A stretch of 64,000 bases of DNA from Epiperipatus broadwayi (GCA_028023455.1 JAQFVV010012529.1:496001-560000), one strand, 5' to 3'; positions 48,021 to 61,219 are shown, counted from the first letter of the stretch. Notes: generated from the letters alone by a model not told the origin. Translations and numbers: made by a program.

Positions 48021-48239
48021 TGGTGATGATCATTAATGCTGAGATATATGTTATAAAACTCACATATATATATATATATATCTGCATTACATATTTGCTA
48101 ATTTAAAATAAATAAACAAATTATAAAAAAAAAAAAAAAGGAAACAAAAAATAGTTTGAAAAAAAAATGTAGATTTGCAAAAATGTAAAAAATTGCATCA
48201 TTTTCTTTTAGAATAAAACTGTTTATTAAGAGTGGGGGG

Positions 48240-49110
48240 TGTAGGGAATCAGATGAGATAAGAATTTTAAAACCCGCTCTCTCTCTTCTTTTTATAAATT
48301 AATTTTAGAAAAAGGCATGAATGCAATAAGATAGTAGATGAATCTAAGATAAATAAAATGTAAAATTAATTAAAGAACCAAAACAATGGGAGAATTAGAT
48401 ATAAAAAGGGCAGCTGGTCTATTGTTTCCAGTTTCATTAGAATTTGCATTTGAATTTCATTCAAGTTTCACTTTTAAGTTTCATTGAAGTCTCAGTTCGA
48501 GTTCCAGTTCAACTTTCATTTCAAGTTAGCCAGTTTCAATCAGTAGTTACAGTTATCATAACTCACCAGTTAATCGGAAAATATAAACTGAAGCCGAAGA
48601 AATAGCAGCATGCATCTAGAGAATCTTGGAGGGTTCGAATGGGCTTCATGCCACGGATCCTCATCTCTAACAACTGCTCTCCCTGGAATCAATGTCTCAT
48701 CCATAATATAGATGCTGCCGCATACTCTCTCTCTTTCCCATTGTTCATCAGAAGTATGGAAGGAAACCCATGAAGCCATCGATGGAGACTAAAAGGCCTA
48801 AGGGTTGGAAATAAAGACCAATGAAAAAGTTTCATCTTGATACTATGAAAAACCTAGGTAAATATACTTTTTAATCATAAATGTCTAGACATATATATTT
48901 TTTAAATTGAAATGAACTATAATGGACATCCGTAATAATGAATAATTAACAAGTAATGTGTATTCATTTATTTATGTTCTGTGTTAACATTTATTATATC
49001 TATTTAAATATGTTTGTATGAATAAAAGATTGCTGCTTAAATCTTACTTGGTCTATACTCTTTCTCTCTTTTAACTGCATTACTAGTAATTTAAGTTAAA
49101 AATATTTCAT
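48240..49110 (+). mobile_element. LTR-like segment, possibly a solo LTR
   Basis: It begins TGTAGGGAATCAGATGAG. It has a TATA box TATAAAAAGGG followed by CAGCTGGTCTATTG (48400-48424), and AATAAAAG at 49021-49028 followed by a C/T-rich stretch, all as in a retroelement LTR. The first transcribed 120 bases are a run of imperfect TTTCATT.AAGTTTC repeats (48428-48540). A minus-strand frame (48570-48779, 69 codons, WERERVCGSIYIMDETLIP) has no known match and may be chance. The downstream part (49130-49440) is GC-richer and could be leader sequence. The ends are not proven. Confidence 0.4.
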
Positions 49111-49910
49111 GTGAAATTAGTATTGCGCTGGGTCCCCTGATCAAGAATGTGAGCTAGCTTGGATATATTTCAAGTGCTGAGTTCATGTGCCTGTCGTGCA
49201 GGCATGCTGGTTGTATATAACATATATGGCTGGCTGGCGCTTGAGACTTGTTCTCAAAACAAATAAAGTGCTTTGGATGGCAGGTTTTTGGTCCAGCAAT
49301 ATGAAGGGGTGCTATAGTCAGAAAATATGATCGTGGTTGTGTGTAGCTCCGATCTGGCTGTAGGTATTGTTGATGGTTAATCTATCAATGGTATTCTACC
49401 CTTCTGCTTGAATGTATCGTCCATTACCGCAGGTGTTAAAGAAGAAAAGGTAATCACATAAAGTAAAATATAATAAAGTATAATTGTTAATAAATAACCA
49501 ATATGTTTAAATAATAAAACAATAAAATTTTGAATATAAAATAATAATAATATATCACGTAGAAATCAGAAATTAATCTTAATTGTTTAGTATGATAAAG
49601 GTGGTTCCTGGAACAATATATAAAAATATATTATTGAATAAAAAACCCAATGAGACATCATTTTCTTAACTTAATTTATTAATAATTATTACTAAACATA
49701 GTTATTAAATTAGCGTATTTTTTCTCTTTTTTCATTTTTATTACACCTTTCAATTACTTAAATTTGTATAGGATTTGACATCATGAATCTATCATTAGTC
49801 ATTTCTCTGCATTAAATATGGCATTGAAATTTGTTATTTTTTTTTGCAATTATATTTCTCTTTTAATTATATGTATAACAATTCTAATAAGTAAAAAAGA
49901 TGGAACTATT
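49111..49910. other. Gene-free stretch between LTR-like segment and LINE relic
   Basis: 49130-49440 is GC-richer (CTGGGTCCCCTGATC, GCTGGCTGGCGC) and likely belongs to the retroelement upstream. 49450-49910 is plain AT-rich DNA. Confidence 0.4.
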
Positions 49911-51460
49911 ACTTAAAAGTGAGATAACATCATGAAATGGGTAAAAAAGTTCTATCAAGAATTATATAATAATAAAGAACAAGTACCTCCTATATCTATT
50001 ATATCTTCTGAATTGTCCAGAATTTTAAATGAAGAAGTGAGATATGCAATTAAATTTGTGAAGAAAGGAAAAGCTCCAGGTAATGCTGGAATTATAATCG
50101 ATATATCAAAAGAAGCAGGTGACGAAATAGAAAAAATTTTGGCAAAGTTATATACCAAATGTTTAAATGATAAAGATGTACCAGATGATTGAAAGAATGC
50201 AGTATAAATATTAATATTTAAAAAAGGTGATAAAATAGATAATAGAAATTACAGATCTATCAGCCTTTTGTCCGTTTTATATAAAAATTTTACCAAGATA
50301 ATTACAACTCATCTACAGCGAACATTGGATTTCAACCAACCAAAAGAACAGCTGGATTTAAAAATGGTTTTAGTACAATAGATCATATCCAAGTATTGAG
50401 AGAAGTTATAGAAAAAACCAATAAACATGAGTTGCCATTATGCTTTGGATTTGTAGATTATGAAAAGGCATTTGATTCTATAAGCATTTCTTCAGTGATT
50501 AAAGTATTGGATCATCAAGGTATAGACCCAGGATATTGTCATATTCTGAAGAATATTTATAAAAATGCAACAGCAACAATTAGATTACATAATGATACTA
50601 GGAAGATTAACAATGAGAAAAGTGTAAGACAGGGTGATTTCATATCTCCAAAACGTTTTACAGCAATGCTGAAAGAAGTAGTTTGTGGATTAAAATAGGA
50701 AACTAAAGGAATAAAAATAAATGGAGATTATTTAAATCATTTAGATTTTGAAGTTGATGTAGTTGTTGTTTCAGAGCTTCAGAAAATGTTGCAGGAGTTA
50801 TCAGATGAAAGTAAGAAAGTAGGACTAAAGATAAATGTTAAAAAGACCAAAGTAATGTTCAATGAATTTTCTCAAAAATTGAAAATAAAGATTGATTATG
50901 ATAAGTTAGAAGAAGTTAATAACTATAAATATCTTGGGCAGATTATTACTACAGATGGAAACATAATGGATGAAATTAATCATAGAATTAAACTTGGTTG
51001 GAGTGTTTTTGGTAGAAATAACTTAATATTAAAAAGAAACATGCCTATGTGTTTGAAAAGGAAGGTATTTAATAAATATGTTTTACCAGTTCTTACTTAA
51101 AGATCTGAGACTTCAGATCACTCAAAGAAGTATGGAGAGATTCATGTTGGGACTAACAAGAACAGATCGAAAATGCAATATATGAGTAAGAGAACAAACA
51201 GGTGTTATTGTCATCATTGAAAGAATTAAAAGACTGAAGTGGAGTTGGGCTGAACATATTGTTATGAGAGAAGATGATAGATGGACAAATGAAATCTTAA
51301 ACTGGATTGCAAGAGATTGTAAAATACCCAGAAAGAGATCACGTGAGAGACGAATAGATAAAATAAGAAAGTACAGGATTGATGTGGAGAAGAGATGCTA
51401 GAGATCAGAGAAAGATGGATTGAACTTGGAGAGACCTTCATCCTGCAGTGGATTCATAAT
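49911..51460 (+). pseudogene. RTE-like LINE reverse transcriptase, truncated and decayed
   Basis: Frames at 49932-50192, 50396-50698 and 50786-51100, plus shifted parts between them, form one RT: VRYAIKFVKKGKAPG, LFKKGDKIDNRNYRSISLL, LDFNQPKEQ, CFGFVDYEKAFDSI (motif A intact), VRQGDFISPK (motif B), then LDFEVDVVVV where FADD is expected, so the catalytic aspartate pair is lost. After it come YKYLGQIITTDGNIMDE and the start of the C-terminal domain, which continues broken to about 51460. The endonuclease is missing (5' truncation). Same family as 47549-48020. Confidence 0.85.
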
Positions 51461-52379
51461 GGTTGGCAATGATGATAGCAATTCTGCTCAAATATTTTCC
51501 TTTTCTTTTTATTTTGCAAGTTTTTATTCTTTGGCTTTTTTCCCTAAGTTTTTTTAAAATTTTCTTCAGGAGTTAAATCATACTCATTTATGAGTGGCTA
51601 ATAAGAATACTCCAGTAGTGATATTATACAATGAAATTTTCAAAATGATATTAATTTGTTGGAAATGATTTAGATAAGTTTGTTTAAATTTTTTAAATAA
51701 GTAATAAAAATTATAAAGAATGATTTAAAATAAGGTTCTATGTTATGAACTTAATAATTAATATTAGTTATTATTGCTAGTGTATTAGATAATTAAATTA
51801 TGCTTTTAATTATAAAAGCTATTAAAGATATGAAAATAAATACTAACCATTCCATAGCTACTTCAACTCCTTGATTTCCTGTGATAATTAAAGCCTTTTC
51901 TCTTAAAAAATAAAAAAATAATGCAATTAAATATAAACTATTTAAAGCTAATGAACCTATAAAATTCAGAAGTAAATATTAATGATTTATTAGACTTTTA
52001 AATAAAAATAAACATCTAATTTCTTTAATAAAAAAAAAAAAAGGTACATTTAATAAAACCAATTTTGACTGTTTAATAATTTATACATCGATTAAAAAAA
52101 AAAAGGCATAATTTGTTCACTAATATTATAATATGTTTTCTGGAGACAGACATATCTTATTTAAATTAAATTATATAAAGAATCTCTTCTTCAATCCTTT
52201 TAGTACAATTATTTCAACTGTGAAAACATTTACCAGCTTCCCCCTCACTTTGTTTTTTATTGCATTTTTATACTTCTATTACTATTATCAAGTATTTTAT
52301 CAGCCATAATGAAAAAAAAAACATTTCACCAACTTTCAGCATGGTTGATTAATCACTAAAAATGTAGATCAATTTAAAT
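51461..52379. other. AT-rich stretch without a supported gene
   Basis: No coding or RNA signal recognised; several poly-A runs. Confidence 0.5.
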
Positions 52380-52790
52380 ATTTTGATAGCTTTTTAGATC
52401 GAAAGACATGCTGATGCATTTAGCATAAGACTGCCAAATTTTTTATATGAAAGTGATACCTAAACCATCTATTATCATAATACAAAGATGGTGAAAAAAA
52501 AAAGTTTAAGGACACTGAAAATATAAAAGCAAGATCAAAAGACTACTCAATATGGTCTTTAGTTTGCTGGATGTATTGATATTGTAAGAGCATATCTTTG
52601 ATGAATCTGACATATAAATAACAGGTTTCTTAAAAATATATTTTATAGTAAATGTGGGTATGTTTTCATGGGAGAGACAGACTTTGTTTACATTATAAAG
52701 ATTATTTCAAAAACATTCTACAGTTTTGATGAAATAATAAATTGAGGATAGAATGGAAAACTATAATTTGAAAATGTATTTAGGTATTTC
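52380..52790 (+). pseudogene. Old LINE scrap, same family as 62340-63110
   Basis: Several blocks align with the relic at 62340-63110 in the same order: CTGCCAAATTTTTTATATG with TTGCCAAATTTATTGCATG; ATAACAGGTTTCTTAAAA with ATAACAAATTTCCTAAAA; then TAGTAAATG...TTTTCATGG; and CATTATAAAGATTATTTCA with TATTATAAAGATTATCTCA. No frame remains open. The call rests on this internal comparison. Confidence 0.45.
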
Positions 52791-55002
52791 AGAAAAAATG
52801 TTTGTTACAGATGTTAAAAGATAATATCTCAAAATGTCAAAATAAGATCAGCATATGAATATATTTGTGAATTTACAGATTGGTTTTTTATAGTAATAGC
52901 AAAATTCATTTAATTTTTTTTTTTTTTCTTTTTTCTGGAATAAATATACTTACTACAAGTAGCAGCTAACTAATAATGGTTACTATCAGTATATCTAGTC
53001 AAATACTTATCTGTCAAAAACTTCTAAATGATTCATTAGTTTATATTTACTTTCTAATTTTTTTTTTTATGATTTATCTTTTAAAAAAAAATATTTTCCA
53101 AAAAACAAAATTTCTTGTTCAACAAATTTTTTTTTAAACTTTAATCTATAAATTACTTCAAATCAAATCAATGCCAGATATTTGCTTTTTTTTTATTTAA
53201 AAGAATTGAACCCATGTTAGTATTTATCTAGCACCTTCTACATATAGTTGTAAATACCTCCTAAGTAAGACAAAATCTTACATGATATCAAATTCTATTC
53301 TAAACACATATTAACTAATTAAACCAAAATTAATTATTCATACCTCCTATAAAATAAAAAGAAATGAATATTAAAAATATTTTTTCTCCTTCTTGTTCCT
53401 TTTAATAATTTGAAGAACAATCAATAAATAATCTATGTTTGGTTTACTTTTCATAAAAATAAAAGCTGTTTTCTTTAAAAAGTCAAATAACATTCAAAAT
53501 CAAAGACTATTAGCTTTATATAAACAATGGCGAAGCCAATAAAAGTAATCAATAATCAATTACTATGTTTATAATTTCTCATAAGTATATTTCATTTTTT
53601 CAACATTCTCCTCAATTCTAGAAATTATTTCAGAATTAAAGATTTTCACACACATTTTATAATATATTATAGGTTTCTTTGTATAAGATGAGCTAAATGT
53701 ATTTAAAAAAGGTTATATTATAGAGGAATCATTAAAATGGGTTAAATTTAAAAATAAAAAAAAATCGAATGTTTAGATACAAAATGATATAAATAATACA
53801 TTAAGTTTATTTTTTTGCATTCAAATATGTATGTACAATTTATTATATATATTAATAACAATGATTCTTATATGTATTGTGAATTTGTGGCACAAAGAAA
53901 GATTACTGTACAGTGAAACTTAGCTGAATTAAACAGTTTAATAAAATATTGATTGTGCTGCATTATAATCAGTGCATAAAAGAATGTTTTAATATTATTG
54001 TTATTTGGATATTTAAATATATGAACTACTGATTTTAATGATGATGATTAATGAAAATATTAATTATTAAATGTCACTTTATGTGGAATACCTTTTAAAT
54101 AAAATTTATTTTGCAATTAGATTTTAAAATAATTGTGTATTGATGAAATTCTAAATTTTATCATCAGTTAGTAATTTTCTTTCAATATGAATTATCTCTT
54201 CATATTTCAACTCTGTTTAACCAATTTTTAGTGCAGTTTGGGAAAGAAGATTTATGAAATAATTTCCTCAATTACTTTGAAATCTTTTATATTACAAGGC
54301 AATAACAATTAATATATATTTTGTTTTGTTTTGTTTAGTATTATCTTATTTATTTCATCTCTAATTTGCTCTGCATTGTAATTTATAATCAAAATCTATT
54401 TAGAAGTTATGAAAATCATACATTTAATAGCCATAAATAAACTTAATCAAGATTTTTCAAGAAATTCCATATGAGTTCTTAGTCTTTAATAATGCAATTA
54501 TACATATTTTTTTCATGCTGTCAAAAACATCTTCAAGACTAAATGACTAATATCAACCAATTCCAACTATCAATTTATAGGTCATTTAATATCTATTGAA
54601 AATGAAAAAAAAAAACATTGCAAATAGGAGCAATTAATCACTTTGCTTTATGATAATTTTCCTTTAATTATTCTAATATCTGCTTTTCTCTAATATTTAT
54701 ATTATTATTTTTTTTATTTCTACCATCTGAAATAATATTAGTTGAATTCTATTAAGAGAATTCTTTCATCAAATTTTTAGAAGAGCAATTAATTTAAAAT
54801 TAGAAACACTACACTAAATCTTAGAATAAAATTAAATAAAAATTTATAAATAATGCTAAAATGTCATCATGACATTTTAACAATTTTCTAGAATATTTCA
54901 TGTCAGCTATTTCTTTCTAGGAAAAGCCACAATTATTTCAAGGTGGAGAGGATAAGTGAATATTTCAAAATCTGTTAGATTGACAGTTAATAATAGTGCA
55001 AC
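52791..55002. other. AT-rich stretch without a supported gene
   Basis: No coding motif seen. Long T runs at 52916-52927 and elsewhere. Confidence 0.5.
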
Positions 55003-55272
55003 ATGTTATATAAATGCAAATTTTGTATTAAATTTTCTGATTCTGAACAAAATGTGTCCATCAGCACCTCAAGAATTGTTTATTTGTTTAATCCCAGCAG
55101 CACTTTTAACTCTAAACTTTTCTTTTATGTAAAAGATCTTGACAACGAGAAAGCAATTATAAAGGAAGATTTAAACAGTATAATCAACAATCATTTTGGA
55201 TCTGGATTTGGGATAGGTATCCTCACTCCCCTTTTCCATTACCAATCACGAAAGTGGAAGGACTTAATTTAA
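55003..55272 (+). CDS. Hypothetical frame upstream of an endonuclease scrap
   Basis: An 89-codon open frame, MLYKCKFCIKFSDSEQN at its start and FGSGFGIGILTPLFHYQS near its end. It is less AT-driven than random frames here. It ends 120 bases before a LINE endonuclease start and could be a piece of that element's upstream coding region. No domain recognised. Confidence 0.25.
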   Translation: MLYKCKFCIKFSDSEQNVSISTSRIVYLFNPSSTFNSKLFFYVKDLDNEKAIIKEDLNSIINNHFGSGFGIGILTPLFHYQSRKWKDLI

Positions 55273-55389
55273 AATAGCAAATATAAACATAAGCTGACTA
55301 GATTATCATGCCTTGTCACCTAACTAGATTCAACATTAAATAGTAATTATAGTGAGAAAGCAGGAACAATGGTAATAAGAAAGCTATAT

Positions 55390-55565
55390 TTAGTCTTCTA
55401 AATATAGATACATGGAATGTATGAACTTTGCTTGATGGGTTAGGATCTGAATGGAGAACAGGACTAATAACTAAATAGCCAACAAGATTTAAAATTAAAA
55501 TAGCGTGCTCTTTCTGAAACTGATTTTTTTCGAGAAAGAAAGAATGTAAATTGTTTCAAATTATT
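55390..55565 (+). pseudogene. LINE endonuclease N-terminal scrap
   Basis: Translation gives LNIDTWNV-TLLDGLGSEWRT, then (after a stop) RFKIKIACSF and FSRKKE. This is the standard APE endonuclease start of RTE/CR1-type LINEs: IGTWNVRTL, then the R-rich helix, then DIA.LSET.F. The motif order and spacing are right. The rest is not readable. Confidence 0.6.
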
Positions 55566-58539
55566 TTGGAAAGATAAATAACTGAATGAAAGTATATAGC
55601 ATGATGTTGAATTCACAGTGACATCTAATTTGCTACTTTCTATTCTTGAAATTCCTTGATGTTTCAATTAAAGAATAATGATATTAAAAATTGTTTTGTT
55701 TGGGTACATTTAGCAATTTAGACTGATAAAACTCAGAAGAAAAAAAAGTTTTTGTTGGATGTTATTGCAACAATAATATTATTGACTTTTTTTTTCTTGA
55801 ATAATTTAATGCATTGTTAGTGCAAATAGTAAATTTTAGTCGTGAATTATGGAAAATAATATTGACTTTTGGAATTCAAATATCTGCAGATATTTAATTT
55901 TTGCATAACATTAAGGATTGACAATTATTTCATTTTGTTTAGGCAAAAATATTTGCCTAACAAAATTTGGATGGATCTTATTAGAAAAGTTCAAAGACCA
56001 ATATGCTTCAAAATTAAAATGATGCTCGTTAAATGTACACCCTACCTATTAGTAGAGCCACCACACTTACACCAAACTATACCAGAATAAGCTAATTTAT
56101 TTTTTCACATTAAAAATGAAAAACAAAAAAAGAAAAAAAAATTATATATTTTAAAAACATGAAAATAATATAATTTGGAAAACAATTCTCAGGAAAAAAT
56201 TAAATTAGCAATTTCGTAACAAATTCATAAAATGAAAAAAAATAATTATGTTTGATAAAAAAAGTTAAAATTCTACATACTTATTTTAGGTTTGTTTTAT
56301 AATATTTTTTAATCTTAATTGGTAAAAATTGTAACAAAAGAATTATTGTAGTCAGGATATCTGAAAATAATATCACAAAAGCACTTCCAGCATCCTGCTA
56401 CAGTTTTTAGATATTAAAAATAGATAAAATCTGGTAATGGATTTTAAGCCAGTATGGGAAATTAATTTCATACTTGGCTAGTATATACAGAGCGAGAATT
56501 TGGGGAAGAGGAGATCTAATAATAACATTGTGATGAGCTTGTAAAAACAGACTCTATAAGTGTGAAATTAAAATGGCGAAGCAGAGGTAGGCAGAGTGCT
56601 ATTTTCCTATGCGGAAAATGGTCATCCTGCAGATACTACCTGCATGCCTACCACTATAAGAAGATGCCCATAATCTGCTGCTGCCGCCAAAGAAAACAAA
56701 ATGCTGTTGCCAATTCCGGAGAGAGAGTGGTTTCGCCAGTGAAGTCAACATAATAAATACAATTATAAAAGAAAGCTAGCTATCCAGTGATATGGACTCC
56801 TATGAACATTTCTTAATCGTAATCATATCAAATGTGTCAATAGATAAACTAAGGTAACTGTTCATTCCAAGAGCTCTTAAATGTTTTCTGTAATTTCCTT
56901 AAGCTATAGCTACTCTGTAACCAATTTTATCTATATAGTTTAAATTGTAATGTAACCTGATAATTGCATCCCAATTATATATATAATCTCAACCTATGTA
57001 ACTTGGCTAATCTATTCTTTAAACTATACTTTCGTGCTAGGGTAAATGCTCTTGAATTTTAATAAATTATTTTTTTTATATTTTATTATGATAATATGCC
57101 CGGATAACCTTTGACCGAGCAAGTGAATCTCAGTCTCCTTATCATAGACATGCCGCTACCTCTCCATGTGGGTTAATCATATAATTGGCCACTATTTCGT
57201 GCCAAATTCATTTTCTACTTGCTAGCTCGGATCTTAACTTTCAGTCTATACATTAGTATGGATTCCTTGAATCCCATTGTATCCATATAATAATTAATCC
57301 ATTCATAATGATCTATTTATGTTAGCTCATATGTTTATTCATCCACTTTAAGTTAAAATACAATATGCGAGTGTGTGTGCGAAATTATAACTATAATATA
57401 TTTTAAACATGCATGATTAAACATTAAGTTTCTAAAGTTCTTTTGTCATGCATTCCCCACCCATTTAGTTATTATTATTATTACAAAGTGGTTACTGCCT
57501 TTAAATGATATAAAGCACCTTAATTTTAAGCCAATGATAGACTTATTTGAAATTAAGACTTAGGAATAAGTTAAGTATAACTGTACTGTAACATGCTAAT
57601 TTTAAGAGCGAGCTCATTAATTAGTAATATTTAGTACATTTTACATATGTGTAGCTGGTGCAGATATATATAATTTATGATTTACGTTTTGTCAATCTTC
57701 TTCAGGGTACATACGGCTAAGACCATCCCCCAAATCATTAAGTTACTGCATCAGAATCGACATGGAAGTCTCACCTAGGGATATAGCTGTTCGATCACGC
57801 AGTCATGGTTTACTGGGGTTAGGGCCCAGTCTAGTAATGATGCTATTGTGATGAACTCTTCACAGACAGATGGCAATCTGCCGGTCTGAATTATATGTAG
57901 TCAAAGCCTCGTGGTTTCAATACTGTCCTCTTATATGTGTTTGCATATGTATTCTCCATCAGTATCACCAACTACTCGTTAAGCTTTATATATTTTATAT
58001 TTCTCTATAGCATTTAGCTATCATATTGCTTAATCCCTTTCTATTCTTACATATATCAATATGAATAATGAGTCTACTAATATTCTTATGATTCTAAGTT
58101 CACTTATACCACTTGATTAGATTAATAAACTGCATTAATAATATAAGTTACTTATAGATACGTATAATTATGTCTATGGTTATAAAGTTTCAATATCTCC
58201 ATTATATACACTCGCATCTATTAACCTGATCGGGTGACATTTCAATTAATCTATGATTTTATTCTATATTTATCAACGAAAGGATATAGACTCAAATAAT
58301 CAAATATTTCGCCATAGTGAAATAGTGTGTATTATATTTTGTATATATATATATATTCCATTTGAACATTTATTAAATTTTGTATTAAATTGTATCGATT
58401 GTTGTTGTTATCTGTCCGTATAATCCATTTCACATTACCTCACCTTATTCATGCATTTCTAGAATTTATTAAAGGTCTTAGCATTACTTATCCATACACT
58501 ACCTATAGATAAGTATTGATAATGTTAGTGAACCTAGGG
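55566..58539. other. Mixed gene-free region with GC-richer islands
   Basis: 56555-56755 is an island with a 63-codon frame (MKLKWRSRGRQSAIFLCGKW) and CTGCTGCTGCCGCC, not recognised. 57090-57930 has several GC-richer patches (GGGGTTAGGGCCC; ACATGCCGCTACC) that resemble retroelement debris, but no RT, integrase or protease motif is visible. Confidence 0.4.
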
Positions 58540-58785
58540 CGGGCTTATTATTATTAAGGGTCTCTTATTTCTCCCTGACCCCGAGACTAGAAGGACGGTA
58601 TACTATCAGTAGCATCAGGAGCGTTGTTCATGTGATGGAGATTGTGGAGCACAGGCAAATAGGTTAAAACTTAGTACTCTTTGGGATGGCTTCTCCACCC
58701 AGATGTGCTGAACTTTCTGTATTCTGCATGGACTCTGCATCTTGTTAACAGAACATACGAACCTGACCGTTACAGTATGGATCTA
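58540..58785 (+). repeat. Dispersed repeat family member
   Basis: Landmarks in order: AAGGGTCTCTTATTTCTCC, CTGACCCCGAGACTAGAAG, GCGTTGTTCATGTGATGG, and the terminus CTGACCGTTACAGTATGG. The same order appears at 61220-61450 (+), 27752-27890 (-), partly at 35905-35975 (-), and at the end of the insertion 502-3281 (+). Confidence 0.6.
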
Positions 58786-59629
58786 AAAAAACATCATAAT
58801 CCTATTAAATCCATGATAATGATGAAATTTTGAAAAATATGAATTACTTTGCCATCTTTTGAAAGATACAAAAATTCAGATCTATGTCTTTAAAAGATAT
58901 ATATTGAAACAGTAAGATTTGTATTCAAATCTTAGTTTCACCTTAGTTCTGTCATCGCTCCACCTCTCATCCATTATTATTAGTTTACATATGTCCTGAT
59001 CTTGAATATTGGACTTTGTGCTTAATACTATAATGAGTATGTAGTTATTTAAAAACAACATATATATGCACACACTCCAATGTTGTCTATGTTAAAATAA
59101 CGCACTGCAAATGATTATTGATTTGTCGTGCGATTTAATAAAATCTAAAATAGTTTTATTTTAAGTACAAACATATATTATTATTTAGGTCAGATTTATG
59201 TAATACTTAAATTATAAATCTAAATAGTTCCTTTAATTGTAGATGTAAAGCTATTTTTAAAAAATAGATATTCCCCTGCTAATTAGAGAGCAAATCATAG
59301 CGGGAGGGGGAAAAGATTACAGAACTAAAAAGTATTCTTAAACTTATAATTGTAAATAAAAGGTTTGTTAAAAGCATTTCTAATTACGTCATGTAAGGTG
59401 AATTAAAAAGGTGGTCGAATTGAAATTGAAATTTCAACATGTGCCACTAATGCATCCGTGACCTAAAGGGATATGTAGCACAGACCAGAGAGACCGCTTG
59501 GATGGATGATGCAGTTGTTTGATGGATCCGAGAGATAAAAAAAAAGAGAATAAAAGCAACAACTGGTTATTAAAAGAGGGTCAGAACTATTAAATTAAAA
59601 AGTATGCTGTTACCGTTTAATTCTTATCC

Positions 59630-60230
59630 AGATCCTAATTTTCATTAGCAATGTGCGAGGAGTAGGAAATTGCTGCGCTTCTCTGGACTGTGGCTATGGT
59701 GATACCGAGCTTCCCATAAAAATGCAATAAATACTCGAACTTAGACTGCTGCCTGCATATTTCTCCTAAATGTAAATGCTATTCAACACGGAACCTCGGA
59801 CTCTCCCGCCAAGAGTGCACACTTCTACTAATCAAAGGTAAACGATACCCAAGATTAAAGGACTGTCTTTTGAACTCTAAAGTTACATTTTATTCTCTGC
59901 TGTACCTTTAATATTTCATATCTTAAATCCAACGTAGTGTAATTTTCCACTAAACTCTAATATCGATTTTGTAAATTGTGTAAAAGTAATACTATATTTA
60001 TAACTCTCATTAAATCAATCTATTCTTATTCTTCTACTTGGGTATCTAAATTTTGTTTGTTATTAATTAAATATTATATTTCATGCCTGCCTAATTTCCA
60101 AGCTGATGTTTTCGTCCCATTTTAGCAAAAGGGTTGCCACTCTTTTGCGACTTTAGATTCATGTAAACCCGTATTTTAATAAAGACTCAGCTCGGGAATT
60201 ATAATTTAAATTCACTATGTATTATGAAGA
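59630..60230 (+). other. GC-richer block with LTR-like signals
   Basis: ATAAAAATGCAATAAATACTC at 59717-59737 could be a TATA region, and TTTTAATAAAGACTCAGC at 60174-60191 a polyadenylation signal, 450 bases apart. GC content is above the surroundings. A perfect short hairpin AGCAAAAGGGTTGCCACTCTTTTGC lies near 60124-60148. No coding. LTR origin is only a possibility. Confidence 0.25.
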
Positions 60231-60529
60231 CGAGATCTTATAATTATTAATATAGGGTATTAGCTACTTGGCGATCATTCATTTTAAAGTTAGTTTGTTA
60301 AATCTTTAAAATAAAGCAGTATTGTTTTATGAAAGAAGAGGGGGGCAGTAAACAGTAAATCGTTTGCTTAGTCGTGTGGGGATTGGAGGTAAATCTTATA
60401 TGGTAGAGAAATGTGTTTGCATTATATGTGTGAACTGCGCTGGTTTATCGATGCTTTAAACTTAAACCGCAAAAACGAAATAGAGGTACTTTAATGTTTA
60501 GTTTCCATAATCAAAGGGCATACAAAATG

Positions 60530-60771
60530 ACTCCAATAGTAACTAACCTTATCACGCGGTCGGGGATGGAAAGGCTATGACCTCATACCGATACCGCACT
60601 CGTGACTACTCCTAAGGGCTCCGACCTGATGTTTGATCGTCCCTCTCGCCACTCCAATAGTAACTAACCTTGTCACGCAGTCGGGGATGGAAAGGCTACA
60701 ACCTCATACCGATACCGCACTCGTGACCACTCCTAAGGGTTCCGACCCGATTTTTGGCCGTCCCTCTCGCC
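60530..60771 (+). repeat. 121 bp tandem pair, GC-rich
   Basis: Unit 1 is 60530-60650 and unit 2 is 60651-60771. Each starts ACTCCAATAGTAACTAACC, has GGTCGGGGATGGAAAGGC or the CAGTCGG variant, and ends CGTCCCTCTCGCC. About ten substitutions separate them, most of them transitions. At about 50% GC this is the least AT-rich part of the window. Confidence 0.95.
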
Positions 60772-61219
60772 TCCAACGTTTCTCAGTGGTCATCCTCTTA
60801 GAAAGCTGACTCTCTTTATAGCTCAGCAGTATCCAAACTATCGCAGGTCGCTTTAATAAGGATTATAAATGTCTATGCTTGATCTATTTCCATTCCTCCA
60901 CCTCTGCTAATCTATTAATAATTTATTAGTGTATATTAATATTAAGAGAGTAAGGAATGATTGCCGGGTTGACAGATACACTCATCATTATGACCTCGTA
61001 GCGTAATCTCGTAACATTCGTAACTTAAACATGAGGCATGAGATATGATTAAATATGATACCCTGGTAGCATAATAAATTACATGTATATTAATTAATCG
61101 TCATTAAATATTTATATATATATATTTCTATGTTTACGTGTCTGCTTAATTTAATAATAAAATTGATGTCTCATTTCATTATCAACTAGTATTAAGTATA
61201 TAGCAGTAGCCCATAATAT
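60772..61219. other. Gene-free stretch next to the tandem pair
   Basis: No coding or RNA signal. The first 100 bases are GC-richer and probably belong to the same element as the tandem pair. Confidence 0.4.

Noticed and set aside
48570-48779. 69-codon minus-strand host exon
   Set aside because: It looks protein-like in places (GSIYIMDETLIPGRAVV) but lies inside a plus-strand LTR-like segment and has no clear splice sites. Kept only as a remark there.
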